DNA of 64,000 nucleotides from Trinickia violacea (GTDB taxonomy: Bacteria > Pseudomonadota > Gammaproteobacteria > Burkholderiales > Burkholderiaceae): the NCBI RefSeq assembly GCF_005280735.1, contig NZ_CP040078.1:3348001-3412000 (forward strand), written 5' to 3'. A program made the translations under genes and the position numbers. Position 1 is the stretch's first letter. Each line of letters opens with the position of its first letter. Below, piece by piece: positions 16,404-25,152 of the stretch. Below the pieces are notes generated by a model. It was not told where the DNA came from and did no database searches. It saw nothing but the letters and a program-made list of their open reading frames with translations.

Positions 16404-16841
16404 CTAGATGCACCGAGACGGCGGTGTCACGGTGCGTGCCCTGATAGGTAGAGCGGGAGATATAACGGAGTGCTGGCGACTGGCTTGTGCGAACGCCTCG
16501 ATATCGGCTGCGGTAGCAGGCCGCAGTTGCCCACTCCGCACGGCCCGCAGGAAACGAAGCGGCCAGTTTCCGGCCTCGTGGCGCGAGACGCCCTCAGCTG
16601 CTAAGCGGACGGTAGCGCTCTGCCCGTCAGCATCGATGTCGATGCGTCGCTCAGCCGTAGGATCGATGTACGTGCTGCCGGCGGCCTGGTGGACAAGGCG
16701 CGCCGCAGCTTCTTGTTCGTCCTCGGCGTCGCGGCGTGCGGCATCCTCAGCCTGCCTAGCGCGCAGCTGGGAACTGAAGTCCAGTAGGGAAGCGACTGCC
16801 GTATCCCACCCCTCGCCTCTTATTAACGCTGTTTCATGCAA
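16404..16841 (-). CDS. Hypothetical protein
   Basis: A 145-residue protein with an N-terminal Glu/Ala/Arg-rich helix (about 20-55) and a second half (RIDIDADGQSATVRLAAEG, HEAGNWPLRFLRAVRSG) that looks like a small folded domain. Its start overlaps the 3' end of the exported-protein gene by 19 bp, so the two may be co-transcribed. No recognised family. Confidence 0.45.
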   Translation of the reverse strand: MHETALIRGEGWDTAVASLLDFSSQLRARQAEDAARRDAEDEQEAAARLVHQAAGSTYIDPTAERRIDIDADGQSATVRLAAEGVSRHEAGNWPLRFLRAVRSGQLRPATAADIEAFAQASRQHSVISPALPIRARTVTPPSRCI

Positions 16842-17542
16842 TTTCCCTGGGATGATGGATCACCATTTCCATTACCGGTCCCCTGACAGTTACCAGCGCT
16901 GCCCTGAAACTGAAGCGACCCGCCAAAAACCACACCTGCCGGATTGCAACTGTAGGGTCCCGACCCACAACCATAATTGCCGTTGGCTGCGCGGATCGTA
17001 ATAACGTTAGTGCCGTGGACAAGGAATTTATAAATGTCGAAAGTGTGTAGATATTGTTGAGACTGCACTGCAGCGTTGAAATTTCCTGTTAGGGATCCAA
17101 TTGTTCCAACTGATTGACCGTTAACGAGTATTTCTGCGAAGTCATCCGCAGCAATTGAAATCGTTCCCGACACTGGAGTCCCGCGAAGGTCAAACGACTT
17201 CGAGAAGCGGAATTCCGCAGGATACGCTGGAGCCGTAGCGCCAGTGATTCCCGGTGCCCAAATCCATGTCGCACCTGGAATGCTGGACAAGTCGGCTTCC
17301 CATCCTCCTGGATAGCCATACAACGTCGCATTTGCCGGACAGTTTGATGGTGACTGAGCGTTGAGACAGACATTTTGGGCGAAGTTTAAAAAAATCCCCG
17401 CAGAATTTGAGACTGCCCAAGTCGTGTCCGAGACAAAATTGACGGTCGCCGTCTGAGCCTGAACACCTGAAGGCGAGGCTAAGAAAGCCAACAAAATACC
17501 TAGGAGAATGGCTAATTGACGTAGTGCAGGAAATTTTGACAT
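16823..17542 (-). CDS. Exported protein with a predicted beta-sandwich domain
   Basis: A 239-residue protein with a clear signal peptide (positively charged start, hydrophobic core LAILLGILLAFLAS, cleavage near GVQAQ at about residue 30). The mature part is rich in aromatic, Ser, Gly and Asn residues. It has FRFSKSFDLRG, SIAADDFAEILVNGQSVGTI and HGTNVITIRAANGNYG, the pattern of carbohydrate-binding, jelly-roll-like domains of secreted surface proteins. Cys residues come in likely pairs (VCLNAQSPSNC, YGCGSGPYSC). The C-terminus is Gly/Asn-rich. An IS407-group element lies 163 bp upstream, so its native promoter may be disturbed. Confidence 0.7.
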   Translation of the reverse strand: MSKFPALRQLAILLGILLAFLASPSGVQAQTATVNFVSDTTWAVSNSAGIFLNFAQNVCLNAQSPSNCPANATLYGYPGGWEADLSSIPGATWIWAPGITGATAPAYPAEFRFSKSFDLRGTPVSGTISIAADDFAEILVNGQSVGTIGSLTGNFNAAVQSQQYLHTFDIYKFLVHGTNVITIRAANGNYGCGSGPYSCNPAGVVFGGSLQFQGSAGNCQGTGNGNGDPSSQGNCMKQR

Positions 17543-17767
17543 TTATCTACCCCAGCGTGTGTACGCAACGAACAGTTTCGGAATCGCGGATGATAGCCAC
17601 GCACAAATGCGACAGCATTACTAACCATACATGCTGCGCACGACACGCAAGTCAATTTTTGTCAACGGTATTATCAGGTTGCAACTGGTGGGGGCCATTG
17701 AGTGTGACCTGCCCCCCGTAATAGTCCGCCGTTGATGTAGAGTCCGTTCCAAGGAAGGGGAACGGAA

Positions 17768-18028
17768 GTGAAGAAGCGATTCAGCGAAGAGCAAATCATT
17801 GGGGTGTTGAAGGAAGGCGAGGCGGGCCTCAAGCCGGCCGAGTTGTGTCGCAAGTACGGCATCTCGGAAGCGACGTACTACAACTGGAAAGCGAAGTTCG
17901 GCGGCATGACCGTGTCGGACGCGCAACGCCTGAAGGAACTGGAGCAGGAAAACAGCAGGCTGAAGCGTCTGCTGGCCGATTCGATGCTGGACAATGCCGC
18001 CCTGAAGGACCTGCTTGCCCGAAAGTAG
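17768..18028 (+). CDS. IS407-group transposase OrfA
   Basis: An 86-residue HTH_Tnp_1-type DNA-binding protein: MKKRFSEEQIIGVLKEGEAG, then the recognition region LCRKYGISEATYYNWKAKFG and a leucine-zipper-like tail (LKELEQENSRLKRLLADSML). It recognises the element ends and, by programmed frameshifting near its 3' end (around CCCGAAAG, 18018-18025), should yield an OrfAB fusion transposase. Intact. Confidence 0.92.
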   Translation: MKKRFSEEQIIGVLKEGEAGLKPAELCRKYGISEATYYNWKAKFGGMTVSDAQRLKELEQENSRLKRLLADSMLDNAALKDLLARK

Positions 18029-18888
18029 CAAGCCCGCAGGCGAAGCGCGAGGCGGTTCAGATATTGATGATCGAACGCGCGATGGGCGTGACCCGTGCCT
18101 GCGGGCTGGTTGGGATATCGCGTTCGCTGTTCCGCTACGAATCCCGACGAACCGACGACATTGAATTGACGGATAGGATGGTGGCCATTGCAGCGCAGAA
18201 GCGGCGGTATGGCTATCGACGCATTCACGTGATGTTGCGTCGAGAGGGCTGGCTGGCGAACCACAAGCGCATATGGCGGCTGTACAGTAACGCGGGGCTG
18301 AGCGTGCGCAGACGAAAGCGCAACCGCATTGCTGGGGTCGAACGGATACCACGGCCGTTGCCGACGGGGCCGAACCAGAGTTGGTCGATGGACTTCGTCT
18401 CTGACGGACTCGCGCATGGCCGGCGGTTCCGGTGTCTGAATGTGGTCGACGATTACACGCGAGAGTGCCTGGCCATCGAGGTTGATACGTCGCTACCCGG
18501 TTTGCGCGTGATGCAGGTACTGGAACGTCTTCGGGAGATGCGCGGGCTGCCTTCGTCCATCACCGTAGACAACGGCCCGGAATTTGCGGGCAAGGTGCTG
18601 GACGCGTGGGCGTACGACGCCGGTGTCACGCTATCGTTCATCCGGCCAGGCAAGCCGGTCGAGAATGCGTACGTCGAAAGCTTCAACGGGCGCTTCAGGG
18701 ACGAATGCCTGAATGAGCACTGGTTCGTCTCGCTGCGTCACGCCCGGTGTCTGATTGAACGAGGGCGTATCGAGTACAACACCGAACGGCCTCACAGCTC
18801 GGTCGGTTATCTGACGCCCGAGCAGTTCGCCCAGGCGCATGAGGTGCAACGGTTTTTAACTGCGGACTTTAAAAGTACTTCGGCCTAA
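18025..18888 (+). CDS. IS407-group transposase OrfB (DDE recombinase)
   Basis: About 287 residues read in the -1 frame relative to orfA. It has an HTH_21 region (YGYRRIHVMLRREGW) and an rve integrase core with the catalytic triad visible: D in SWSMDFVSD, D in ITVDNGPEF and E in NAYVESFNGRFRDEC. The start given is the frame junction after the orfA stop region; independent initiation at ATG 18067 is also possible. No internal stop, so the element may be active. Confidence 0.9.
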   Translation, partial: VASPQAKREAVQILMIERAMGVTRACGLVGISRSLFRYESRRTDDIELTDRMVAIAAQKRRYGYRRIHVMLRREGWLANHKRIWRLYSNAGLSVRRRKRNRIAGVERIPRPLPTGPNQSWSMDFVSDGLAHGRRFRCLNVVDDYTRECLAIEVDTSLPGLRVMQVLERLREMRGLPSSITVDNGPEFAGKVLDAWAYDAGVTLSFIRPGKPVENAYVESFNGRFRDECLNEHWFVSLRHARCLIERGRIEYNTERPHSSVGYLTPEQFAQAHEVQRFLTADFKSTSA

Positions 18889-18903
18889 ACCCGGGGGCAG
18901 GTC

Positions 18904-19047
18904 AATGTCAAGATCGGCAATCGGCATGTTCGTGAGATCCCGAGCTTCGAACATACGCTGTGCTGTGTCCGTAAATGTTGCGACTGGGGCGGGAGCCACT
19001 GGGTTCGCTTCGTCAAAGAAGATGGAAGCAGTCTTCTACTGAAATGA
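18904..19047 (+). pseudogene. 3' fragment of a gene cut by the insertion sequence
   Basis: Immediately after the right end of the IS an open frame reads NVKIGNRHVREIPSFEH, TLCCVRKCCDWGG and SHWVRFVKEDGSSLLLK before a TGA at 19045-19047. Its coding look and abrupt start at the IS junction suggest the C-terminal 47 codons of an interrupted gene. The 5' part is not found on the other side, so DNA has been lost or rearranged. Four clustered cysteines are visible; family unknown. Confidence 0.5.
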
Positions 19048-19190
19048 CTGCAACTCTCTGGGTGTTTTAGTGAGCGAACAAAAAAAGACGATGCGACTTT
19101 TCCACTGCATCGGTCGATCAGAACCCCTCGTCCTTGTACAAACTAGCGCGCTCGCACGGGGTTTTCTGCGCAGCTTGCGCTTAATCCTTG

Positions 19191-19660
19191 CTACAGCATC
19201 GATTTGCCCTGGTCGAGGATCTTATTACAGATCTGCCTGGTGAGTTGTTGCTTGACGCCGTCGAGGCTCAGCTTCTGCCCGTTTCCTGTGTCGATGATGC
19301 CGTTGGCCCCGTCAGTGTAGCTGCTGTCGGAATTCGATGCTCCGCCAGGCAGTTTGCTCATCAGCGCATTCTTGACCGACGACGCGCTGTTGCCGCCGAG
19401 GTAGTTATTCTTGATGCAGAACTGCAGCACGCCAGCGATGTTGCTGCTGTTGCTGGACGTTACCGCGCCATCGGACAGCGCGTTACCAAGGCCGCCCAGC
19501 CCCCCGACAAGCCTGCGCCGGAGAGGTTGCCGAGGCCCGTCGACGGACTGTTGCTGCCCTGGTTGAGCAGGTTGCCGAGTTGGGCGTGAGCCGCGGAAAA
19601 CGGGATCGACAGTCCGATAAGGGTTGTCGCGGCCACGATGCAGTGCAGGTGTACTTTCAT
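19191..19660 (-). pseudogene. DUF2501 (YjjA-like) exported protein, frameshifted in a G-run
   Basis: The ATG at 19660 gives a signal peptide (ATTLIGLSIPFSAAHAQ) followed by LGNLLNQGSNSPSTGLGNLS. At about 19500 the frame breaks in a run of six G (minus strand); one extra G would rejoin it to the frame reading LGGLGNALSDGAVTSSNSSN, IAGVLQFCIKNNYLGG and QQLTRQICNKILDQGKSML, the conserved DUF2501 C-terminus. Family members are about 150-190 residues, periplasmic and of poorly known function. The break could be a true mutation, a slippage (phase-variable) tract or a sequencing error. Confidence 0.75.
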
Positions 19661-19893
19661 GGATTCCTTCAGTCGGTGTCGCGTCCGGTTGCTGGATCGG
19701 ACATTGATGGAGCGAGAAGGGTCGGGGCGGGCGAGCGCAGGAAGGCAAACCTAACTCTGTGCGCGGAATTGACGCCGCGGTGTATGTCCGAGCTCGATGG
19801 CTGATCGCCGCGACGCTCGAATGGGGGCGCACTGCTCAACGTGTCTGATTCCTTGCTGGGACGGGCCTGCGCACTCCAGCGCCAAGGCGGCCG

Positions 19894-20160
19894 TCAGTGA
19901 TCGTCCTGGGGATGATCCTCGTTGCGATGATCGTTGTCGTGGTGATCATCATGTTGACCATGCCAGCCTCGATCATCAGGGTGACTACGCACCCAGTCGT
20001 CGTGAGCCCAGTAACGATGACCATCGTAGTACTGGTCGCCATGCCACCCAACCGAAATTCCGACAGGTGCAGGCGCAACGGCCACCGGGGCCGGGACGAT
20101 GCAACCGCTGAGGCCGATCCCGAGGCTCGCAAACAATGCAGTCGCGATGAGAGTTTTCAT
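19894..20160 (-). CDS. Small lipoprotein with His/Asp-rich tail
   Basis: An 88-residue protein. Start at 20160 chosen because it gives a proper lipoprotein signal peptide (MKTLIATALFASLGIGLSGC, lipobox LSGC). The mature part has a Pro/Ala/Val segment, then GWHGDQYYDGHRYWAHDDW and a C-terminal run very rich in His and Asp, which could bind divalent metals. Common type of small burkholderial outer-membrane lipoprotein; function unknown. Confidence 0.75.
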   Translation of the reverse strand: MKTLIATALFASLGIGLSGCIVPAPVAVAPAPVGISVGWHGDQYYDGHRYWAHDDWVRSHPDDRGWHGQHDDHHDNDHRNEDHPQDDH

Positions 20161-20249
20161 ACCCGCTCCTTGATAGGTTTCGAAACAGACGGTGGATATC
20201 TGCCTCACTGAACGTGTCCGCGGGCGTCATGGTTGACCACTTTCAAAAT

Positions 20250-20267
20250 CGTTAACGATAGTTAACG
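20250..20267. promoter_or_regulatory. Repeated GTTAAC motif, possible operator
   Basis: GTTAACG occurs twice, three bases apart (20251-20257 and 20261-20267), with a third copy at 20357. GTTAAC is itself palindromic. The copies lie in the 310-bp region between two divergent genes for His-rich exported proteins (19894-20160 and 20475-20687), so a shared regulator may bind here. Confidence 0.3.
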
Positions 20268-20474
20268 GTTTGCGTTGTCCAAGGGCTGATTAACCACGGC
20301 AGGCGAGTTCAGGTAAGCGTCCGGTTCATCGTCCATCGGACAGCGCTCAGCAGAAGGTTAACGATTATCAAATGCGGGTGCCCTCGTTGGTGTTACGTCA
20401 ACCGTGCCACAGTTCAGACCGTTTTGGCAGCGTGGGCGAAACGCTCCCACATGACTCCACCTTCAAGGTTCCTT

Positions 20475-20687
20475 ATGCAAAAGAAAATCGCGGTTGCTGC
20501 GCTTGCTGGCCTGTTTTCGCTCGCTGTGTTCGCGCAGGCGTCGAATCCCCAAGCCGCGCCCTCGCAAGATGCAACGATGGATTCAACACCAATGGCTTCG
20601 CCGGCACCGGCACCGGTGAAGCACAAGCATCACCATCGTCACCACCATCATCACAAGGCTGCAGCCTCTGACGCCAGCCCGTCGTGA
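20475..20687 (+). CDS. Small periplasmic His-rich protein
   Basis: A 70-residue protein. Start at 20475 (AAGG upstream) gives a signal peptide (KKIAVAALAGLFSLAVFAQA). The mature part is Ala/Ser/Pro-rich followed by a tract of about a dozen His and Lys residues and a short Ala/Ser tail. The His tract suggests metal or acid buffering. It is divergent from the His/Asp-rich lipoprotein gene. Not assigned to a named family. Confidence 0.65.
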   Translation: MQKKIAVAALAGLFSLAVFAQASNPQAAPSQDATMDSTPMASPAPAPVKHKHHHRHHHHHKAAASDASPS

Positions 20688-20853
20688 TTTTCGGATAGCC
20701 GAAGTGCCGTTGATTGAGGTGCTTCGGTACCGCTCGCGCGGCGTGTAATCTCCGCGCCGCGGTGCTCGGGAAGCGGAGAATGATGAGGTCAGTTTGACAT
20801 TTGGTGATGTGGAATCGAGGTGATGCCACTCACTTTTTCTTGCGGAGGGCTAA

Positions 20854-21078
20854 ATGGGATTTTTGGATGAAGCAGGCAAGATCGCTGGGGCGGTTGCAGC
20901 GGTGGAGGCGGCGGAGAAGGTCGATCCCGAGGCGGGTCTGCTAACGAAAGGGGGTGCGGCGATTGCCGGTTTTGAAGGCGCTGGTGCATTGGAATCGTTG
21001 GTCGAGAAGAAAGATGGCGAAAAGCAGGACACCGCCGACGATTCGCAGGCTACAGACGGCACGAATTCTCAGACCTGA
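20854..21078 (+). CDS. Small hypothetical protein
   Basis: A 74-residue, acidic, Ala/Gly/Glu-rich protein beginning MGFLDEAGKIAGAVAAVEAA. The ribosome binding site GCGGAGGG lies seven bases before the ATG. The first half is an amphipathic helix; the tail is hydrophilic and probably disordered. No signal peptide. Function unknown. Confidence 0.6.
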   Translation: MGFLDEAGKIAGAVAAVEAAEKVDPEAGLLTKGGAAIAGFEGAGALESLVEKKDGEKQDTADDSQATDGTNSQT

Positions 21079-21557
21079 GTTCGCACTGTTATCGGACCGT
21101 CCCAAGCAGGGCGACCTCACGGCTGAGTTCGATGATCGTACATGGTGTGATGGGCTACCTAGACACGAAGACCCGATCGGCCGTTTTGAGCAGCACGGCC
21201 ATCAGTAATCCTTTCCGTCGCGGCTCGGTCGCTTTGTCCAGCAATGCGCTCGGAAGGCTGGATCGACGGAGCCCGATGACCGGCAATACGATCCCAAACT
21301 AGAAAAGGGAATGAAGCGACTCCCTCCGGCGGATATGTGTAATGTACTTTCCGATGATTCGAAAGACCCAGATCAACCATAAGCACTGTATCGATACCGT
21401 CTTGACCAATGCCGGCCTCGCGACTACGAGGCTACAATTTTGACGGCACGGCGACCGTCGCGAATTTCATGGTAGTTTTCAAGGCACGCGAAGATAGTCA
21501 TCACGCTGTCTGTCAGGGACCGGATCATCAGGGATTGTTCACAGGGCGGACTAGAGA
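21079..21557. other. Intergenic stretch without a recognisable gene
   Basis: About 480 bp with several stops in every frame. The right end must contain the promoter of the LysE-type exporter gene. I see no repeat, RNA gene or IS end here. Confidence 0.4.
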
Positions 21558-22181
21558 ATGAGTTGGCATACGTACATGCTTTTTATCGGTGCGAGTCTTG
21601 TGCTCTGCCTAGTGCCCGGCCCGGACATGCTATTTCTGTTGGGCCGCCCGATCGCGCAGGGGCGTGCTGCAGGCTTGTGTGCAGCCTTTGGCATCAACCT
21701 TGGTGCTTACATTCACTTGCTGGCAGCAGTGACAGGATTGTCCGCCCTGGTCCTCGCGTCGGCGACGGTATTTACTGTCGTGAAGTTCGCCGGAGCGGCT
21801 TATCTCGTCTATCTGGGTTGGGGCGCATTGCGCGCAAAAGGCGGGTTCGCGCTCCAGGAGAGCAGTGGCAAGAGCACGCTACGGCATGTCTTCTGGCAGG
21901 GATTTCTCAGCGACGTGCTAAACCCGAAGGTCGCTCTGTTTTACACGGCACTACTGCCTCAATTCACGAGCACGCATGATCCTCGACCGGTCGCACACCT
22001 CTTCGAGCTCGGCGTGATCGGCAACACCGTTGGGATCAGCACAAGTGTCGCCTATGTATTTCTTGCATCCCGAATGACGCAAGCGCTTCGGCGAAGCAAG
22101 ACCCTCTCGGCCGGGCTGACGAAGGCAATGGGCGCTTTGTTCATCGGGTTAGGTGCAAAACTCGCGACAGAGAAGCTGTAA
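21558..22181 (+). CDS. LysE/RhtB-family amino acid exporter
   Basis: A 207-residue membrane protein with about six hydrophobic segments and the family signature near the N-terminus (LVLCLVPGPDMLFLLGRPIAQG), plus VYLGWGALRAKGG and FWQGFLSDVLNPKVALFYTALLP. Length is normal. Such proteins export basic or neutral amino acids, homoserine lactone or analogues. The stop codon lies at what looks like the end of an IS66 remnant (GTAAGC at 22178), so the insertion may have supplied it. Its substrate is unknown; linkage to the upstream natural-product cluster is distant (8 kb) and speculative. Confidence 0.88.
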   Translation: MSWHTYMLFIGASLVLCLVPGPDMLFLLGRPIAQGRAAGLCAAFGINLGAYIHLLAAVTGLSALVLASATVFTVVKFAGAAYLVYLGWGALRAKGGFALQESSGKSTLRHVFWQGFLSDVLNPKVALFYTALLPQFTSTHDPRPVAHLFELGVIGNTVGISTSVAYVFLASRMTQALRRSKTLSAGLTKAMGALFIGLGAKLATEKL

Positions 22182-22955
22182 GCAAGCATTCGATCGGCGC
22201 CGTCCCGATGAATGCTGACGTGTGAGGGGCTCGACTGCTAACGGATGGGATCGACGTGCGCGGAGGCAGGCAGCAAGGGAGCAACGTTCCAAGGTAATAG
22301 TTCGTCAATCCGGCTCATTGGGTGTTCGGCGATGCGTTCGATGACGTAGTGCAGGTAGGTTTCGGGGTCAATGCCATTCAGGCGCGCGGTACCAATCAGG
22401 CTGTACATGGCGGCTGCGCGCTCCCCGCCTGAGTCTGCGCCGGCAATTAAAAAATTCCGCCTCCCGATTGCCACACCCCCTCAATGCCCGCTCGGCGATC
22501 AGATTGTCGATTTCGGCCTGACCATTGCTGCAGTAGTAGACCAGCGCGGGCCAGCGATTCAACGAGTACTGGATCGCTTTGGTGGTGTCCGACTTCTCGG
22601 ATAGTGTGAGAAGCGTCGCCTCGAACCACCGCTTCATTTCATCAAGCAGCGGAACGGCCTGAGCCTGGCGGATGCGCCGTCGTTCTTCAGCTAGCTTCCC
22701 ACGAATGTGCTCCTCGATGCGATAGAGTGCGCCGAAGCGCTTCAGTGCTTCGCTGGTAATTGGCGATGGCCGCACCGCGTGCAAATCGTGCAGCTTTCGT
22801 CGTGCATGCGCCATGGACGCTGCCTCCCGTATCTCACCGCCCCCATACAGCTCCGCATAACCGGCGAATGCGTCTGCCTGGAGTACGCCCTTGAAGTTGG
22901 CAAGATGACGCTGGGGATGCTCGCAGCGACGATCCGGTGTATAGGCAAACCAGAC
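22178..22955 (-). pseudogene. IS66-family transposase (TnpC) fragment, minus strand
   Basis: Reading leftwards from about 22955: RFAYTPDRRCEHPQRHLA, FKGVLQADAFAGYAELYGGG, MAHARRKLHDLHAVRPSPIT and SLNRWPALVYYCSNGQAEID, then after a frameshift near 22460 GADSGGERAAAMYSLIG and IDELLPWNVAPLLPAS. These are the middle and C-terminal parts of an IS66 TnpC transposase. The N-terminal half is missing and the frame is broken. GTAAGC at 22178 resembles the IS66 terminal repeat, so the right end of the element seems retained. Confidence 0.8.
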
Positions 22956-23672
22956 CGCAGGAGCATCTGAAGCACTTCAAGGGCTTGTTGCAGGCCGATG
23001 CGTTTGCGGGCTACTCCAAGCTGTATCGGGACGGACGCATCCAGGAAGTTGCCTGCTGGGCTCGTGCGCATCGTCAAATATATGAACTGCATGAACGGCG
23101 TCCCAATGCGATTACTGAAGAAGCCCTGCGGCGTATTGGGACAATCTACGCGGTAGAGGAGCAGATCCGCGGCAAGCCGCCTGATGAGCGTCTGCGTGCG
23201 CGCCAGACACAGGCGTTACCGCTACTCGACGAGCTAAAGCGCTGATTCGAAGCTCGGCCAAATCCGAGACGACGGCAGCGATCAGCTATGCGCTCAATCG
23301 TTGGGCGCCACTCGTCTATTACTGCTCTGACGGCTGCGCGGAGATAGACAACCTGATCGCCGAGCAGGCGCTGTGTGGAGTCGCCGTGGGACGGCGCAAC
23401 TATACGTTCGTTGGCGCCGACTCCGGCGGCGAGCGCGCCGCTGCGATGTACAGCCTCATCGGCTCGGCACGTCTTAACGGCATCGATCCAGAAGCGTATC
23501 TGCATTACGTCATCGAGCGCATTGTCGATCACCCCGTCAACCGTATCGACGAACTGCTGCCCTGGAACGTCGCGCCGCATCTGCCCGCAGCGGCAAAAGC
23601 CGCCCCCATTCGGTAAACACTTCCATCGCGTTCGTCAACAACCTCGGCTACGGCCTTGCTTGAGTGCTTACC
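22936..23672 (+). pseudogene. Second IS66-family TnpC fragment, plus strand
   Basis: Begins where the first fragment ends and runs the opposite way: RPQEHLKHFKGLLQADAFAG, HRQIYELHERRPNAITEEAL, a stop after LPLLDELKR (23245), then AKSETTAAISYALNRWAPL and a frame through GVAVGRRNYTFVGADSGGER to the C-terminal PHLPAAAKAAPIR (23616), followed by the IS66-type end sequence to 23672. The two fragments lie back to back, sharing a junction near 22940-22955, so this is a rearranged pair, not a single nested copy. Confidence 0.78.
23605..23672. repeat. IS66 3'-end sequence, copy 1
   Basis: A 68-bp segment from the last TnpC codons (PIR-stop) to the terminal repeat (complement GGTAAGCACTCAAGCAAGG). A near-identical copy in the same orientation lies at 26200-26267 with only about seven differences. 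The two flank the LysR and binding-protein genes. Confidence 0.75.
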
Positions 23673-24000
23673 CCGGGTCTGAACTTGTACGGATTCCGTA
23701 AGCGCGGAATCAAGCGCCATGGAAGCTAATGGCCGGCTACGCAGAATATGCCTGCGGGTTTTCACTGAGGCACCCCAACCGCATCCGGGGGGATCGCCTG
23801 CCACGCATTGCGAATCAGCGGCGACGCGGGCTCGAACTCGCGAGGCGCTAGGGCCAGCAGGCTGGCCACTGGAAGTCGCGGTGCGCGACTGTATGCCGAC
23901 TGTCACGGATCATAGGATTCGCACCACCCGCCGGAAAGACTGCGCCTGGTTATACTGAAAACCCGCGATTGTCGCCCTACAGCAGGCCTTGCCGGAAAAC

Positions 24001-24954
24001 ATGAAACTGCATCACCTGGAGGCGCTGGTCTCTGTTGCTGACGCCGGAAGCATCCGCGCAGCGGCACGCCTGTTGCAGCTGTCCCAGGCAGCCGTCACCA
24101 AGGCGCTGCGCGAGCTGGAAAGCGAGCAACAGCTTGCGTTGCTCATGCGCACTGCCGGCGGCGTGAGCTTCACGGACGCCGGGCACAGGTTGCTGAGCCA
24201 CGCGCGACTGGTCGTAGGGCAAATGGAGCGCGCCAGCGAAGAGCTGGCAAAACTGCGCGGGGATCAGGCCGGCAAGCTCGCCATTGCTGTCACCCCGCTG
24301 GTCATGGTCACCTTTCTTCCAGAGACCGTATCGCTGTTCCGCAAGCAGATGCCGGCGATTCAGCTGGAGATCTTCGAAGGACTGACAGCCGTGGCGTTAC
24401 CGCGCCTGAGGGAAGGCGCGCTGGATTTCGGCATCCTCGCGCTGGCAGCGGCGATGACGGCCCAGGAATTCGACATCGAACCGCTGTTTGCATACGAGTC
24501 GCGCGCAATGGCCCGCCGCGGACATCCTAGCGCCGGGAAGCACTCGTTGCATGAATTGCTCGACCAGGACTGGGCAGTCAACTTTACACCAGCCAGCTAC
24601 GAGAGCCTGATGCAAGACCTGTTCTGGCAACATGGGGCGATGATTGCCCCCGCCCGACTGCTCGGCACGCATTCATTTTCACTCATGCTTGAACTGGTGC
24701 GGTACAGCGATATGCTCACCGTTGCCCCAGAACCCTTGCTGCTCACCGAGTCCATGCGCAATTGGGCGCAGCCGCTAAGACTGGATGAGCAGTTTGGGAC
24801 CCGCCGTGTCAGCGTGATCAGCTTGCGCAATACGATGCGCAGCCAGGCAGCGATGTGCTTTGTCGACTGCCTGCGCAAGGTCATCCGAACGCGGTCGCGA
24901 TCTGCGAGTGAGGCGAACCGCATGCTGTTCGACCGGCTGGAGTTACTGTTCTGA
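24001..24954 (+). CDS. LysR-family transcription regulator
   Basis: A 317-residue LysR-type regulator. N-terminal winged helix: LEALVSVADAGSIRAAARLL, then SQAAVTKALRELESEQQ. Substrate-binding domain from about residue 90 (GKLAIAVTPLVMVTFLPETV). GGAAAAC precedes the ATG at 24001; a TTG at 23989 is less likely. It faces the amino-acid-binding protein gene convergently (24954 versus 25153) and both lie between two copies of an IS66 end, so they may have moved together. It resembles the aromatic/amino-acid catabolism regulators (AmpR/TsaR style); the inducer is unknown. Confidence 0.88.
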   Translation: MKLHHLEALVSVADAGSIRAAARLLQLSQAAVTKALRELESEQQLALLMRTAGGVSFTDAGHRLLSHARLVVGQMERASEELAKLRGDQAGKLAIAVTPLVMVTFLPETVSLFRKQMPAIQLEIFEGLTAVALPRLREGALDFGILALAAAMTAQEFDIEPLFAYESRAMARRGHPSAGKHSLHELLDQDWAVNFTPASYESLMQDLFWQHGAMIAPARLLGTHSFSLMLELVRYSDMLTVAPEPLLLTESMRNWAQPLRLDEQFGTRRVSVISLRNTMRSQAAMCFVDCLRKVIRTRSRSASEANRMLFDRLELLF

Positions 24955-25152
24955 TGCGACATGCGCGCACGTTGCTGCGCAACGTGACGCGATGAACTGA
25001 CGCGCCCCATCTGCGCGGCGCCATCCTTCGCGGAAAGGAACTTCATCTCTGACTCAGGGGAGCAAGACACGATACATCTGATTGCTCGCGGGGACCTGCG
25101 CAGTGAAATAAATCTCGCCTTGCTCCGAGTGTGCCCGGCCGCGTGTATCGGT
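24955..25152 (-). other. Short gap with a possible coding remnant
   Basis: On the minus strand, after the binding-protein stop, the same frame runs on as GRAHSEQGEIYFTAQVPASN and ends QMYRVLLP before a TGA near 25070. It looks like a protein fragment, with some similarity in pattern to RidA-type N-termini, but without a start it cannot be called a gene. Confidence 0.25.

Larger units (their letters stand above)
17705..18904 (+). mobile_element. IS3-family insertion sequence, IS407 group, complete
   Basis: A 1.2-kb element bounded by inverted ends: TGACCTGCCCCC at 17705 and its complement GGGGGCAGGTCA ending at 18904. It carries overlapping orfA and orfB as in IS407-type elements common in Burkholderia. 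The four bases outside each end (AGTG left, ATGT right) do not match, so no target duplication is seen. A truncated gene abuts its right end. Confidence 0.9.
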
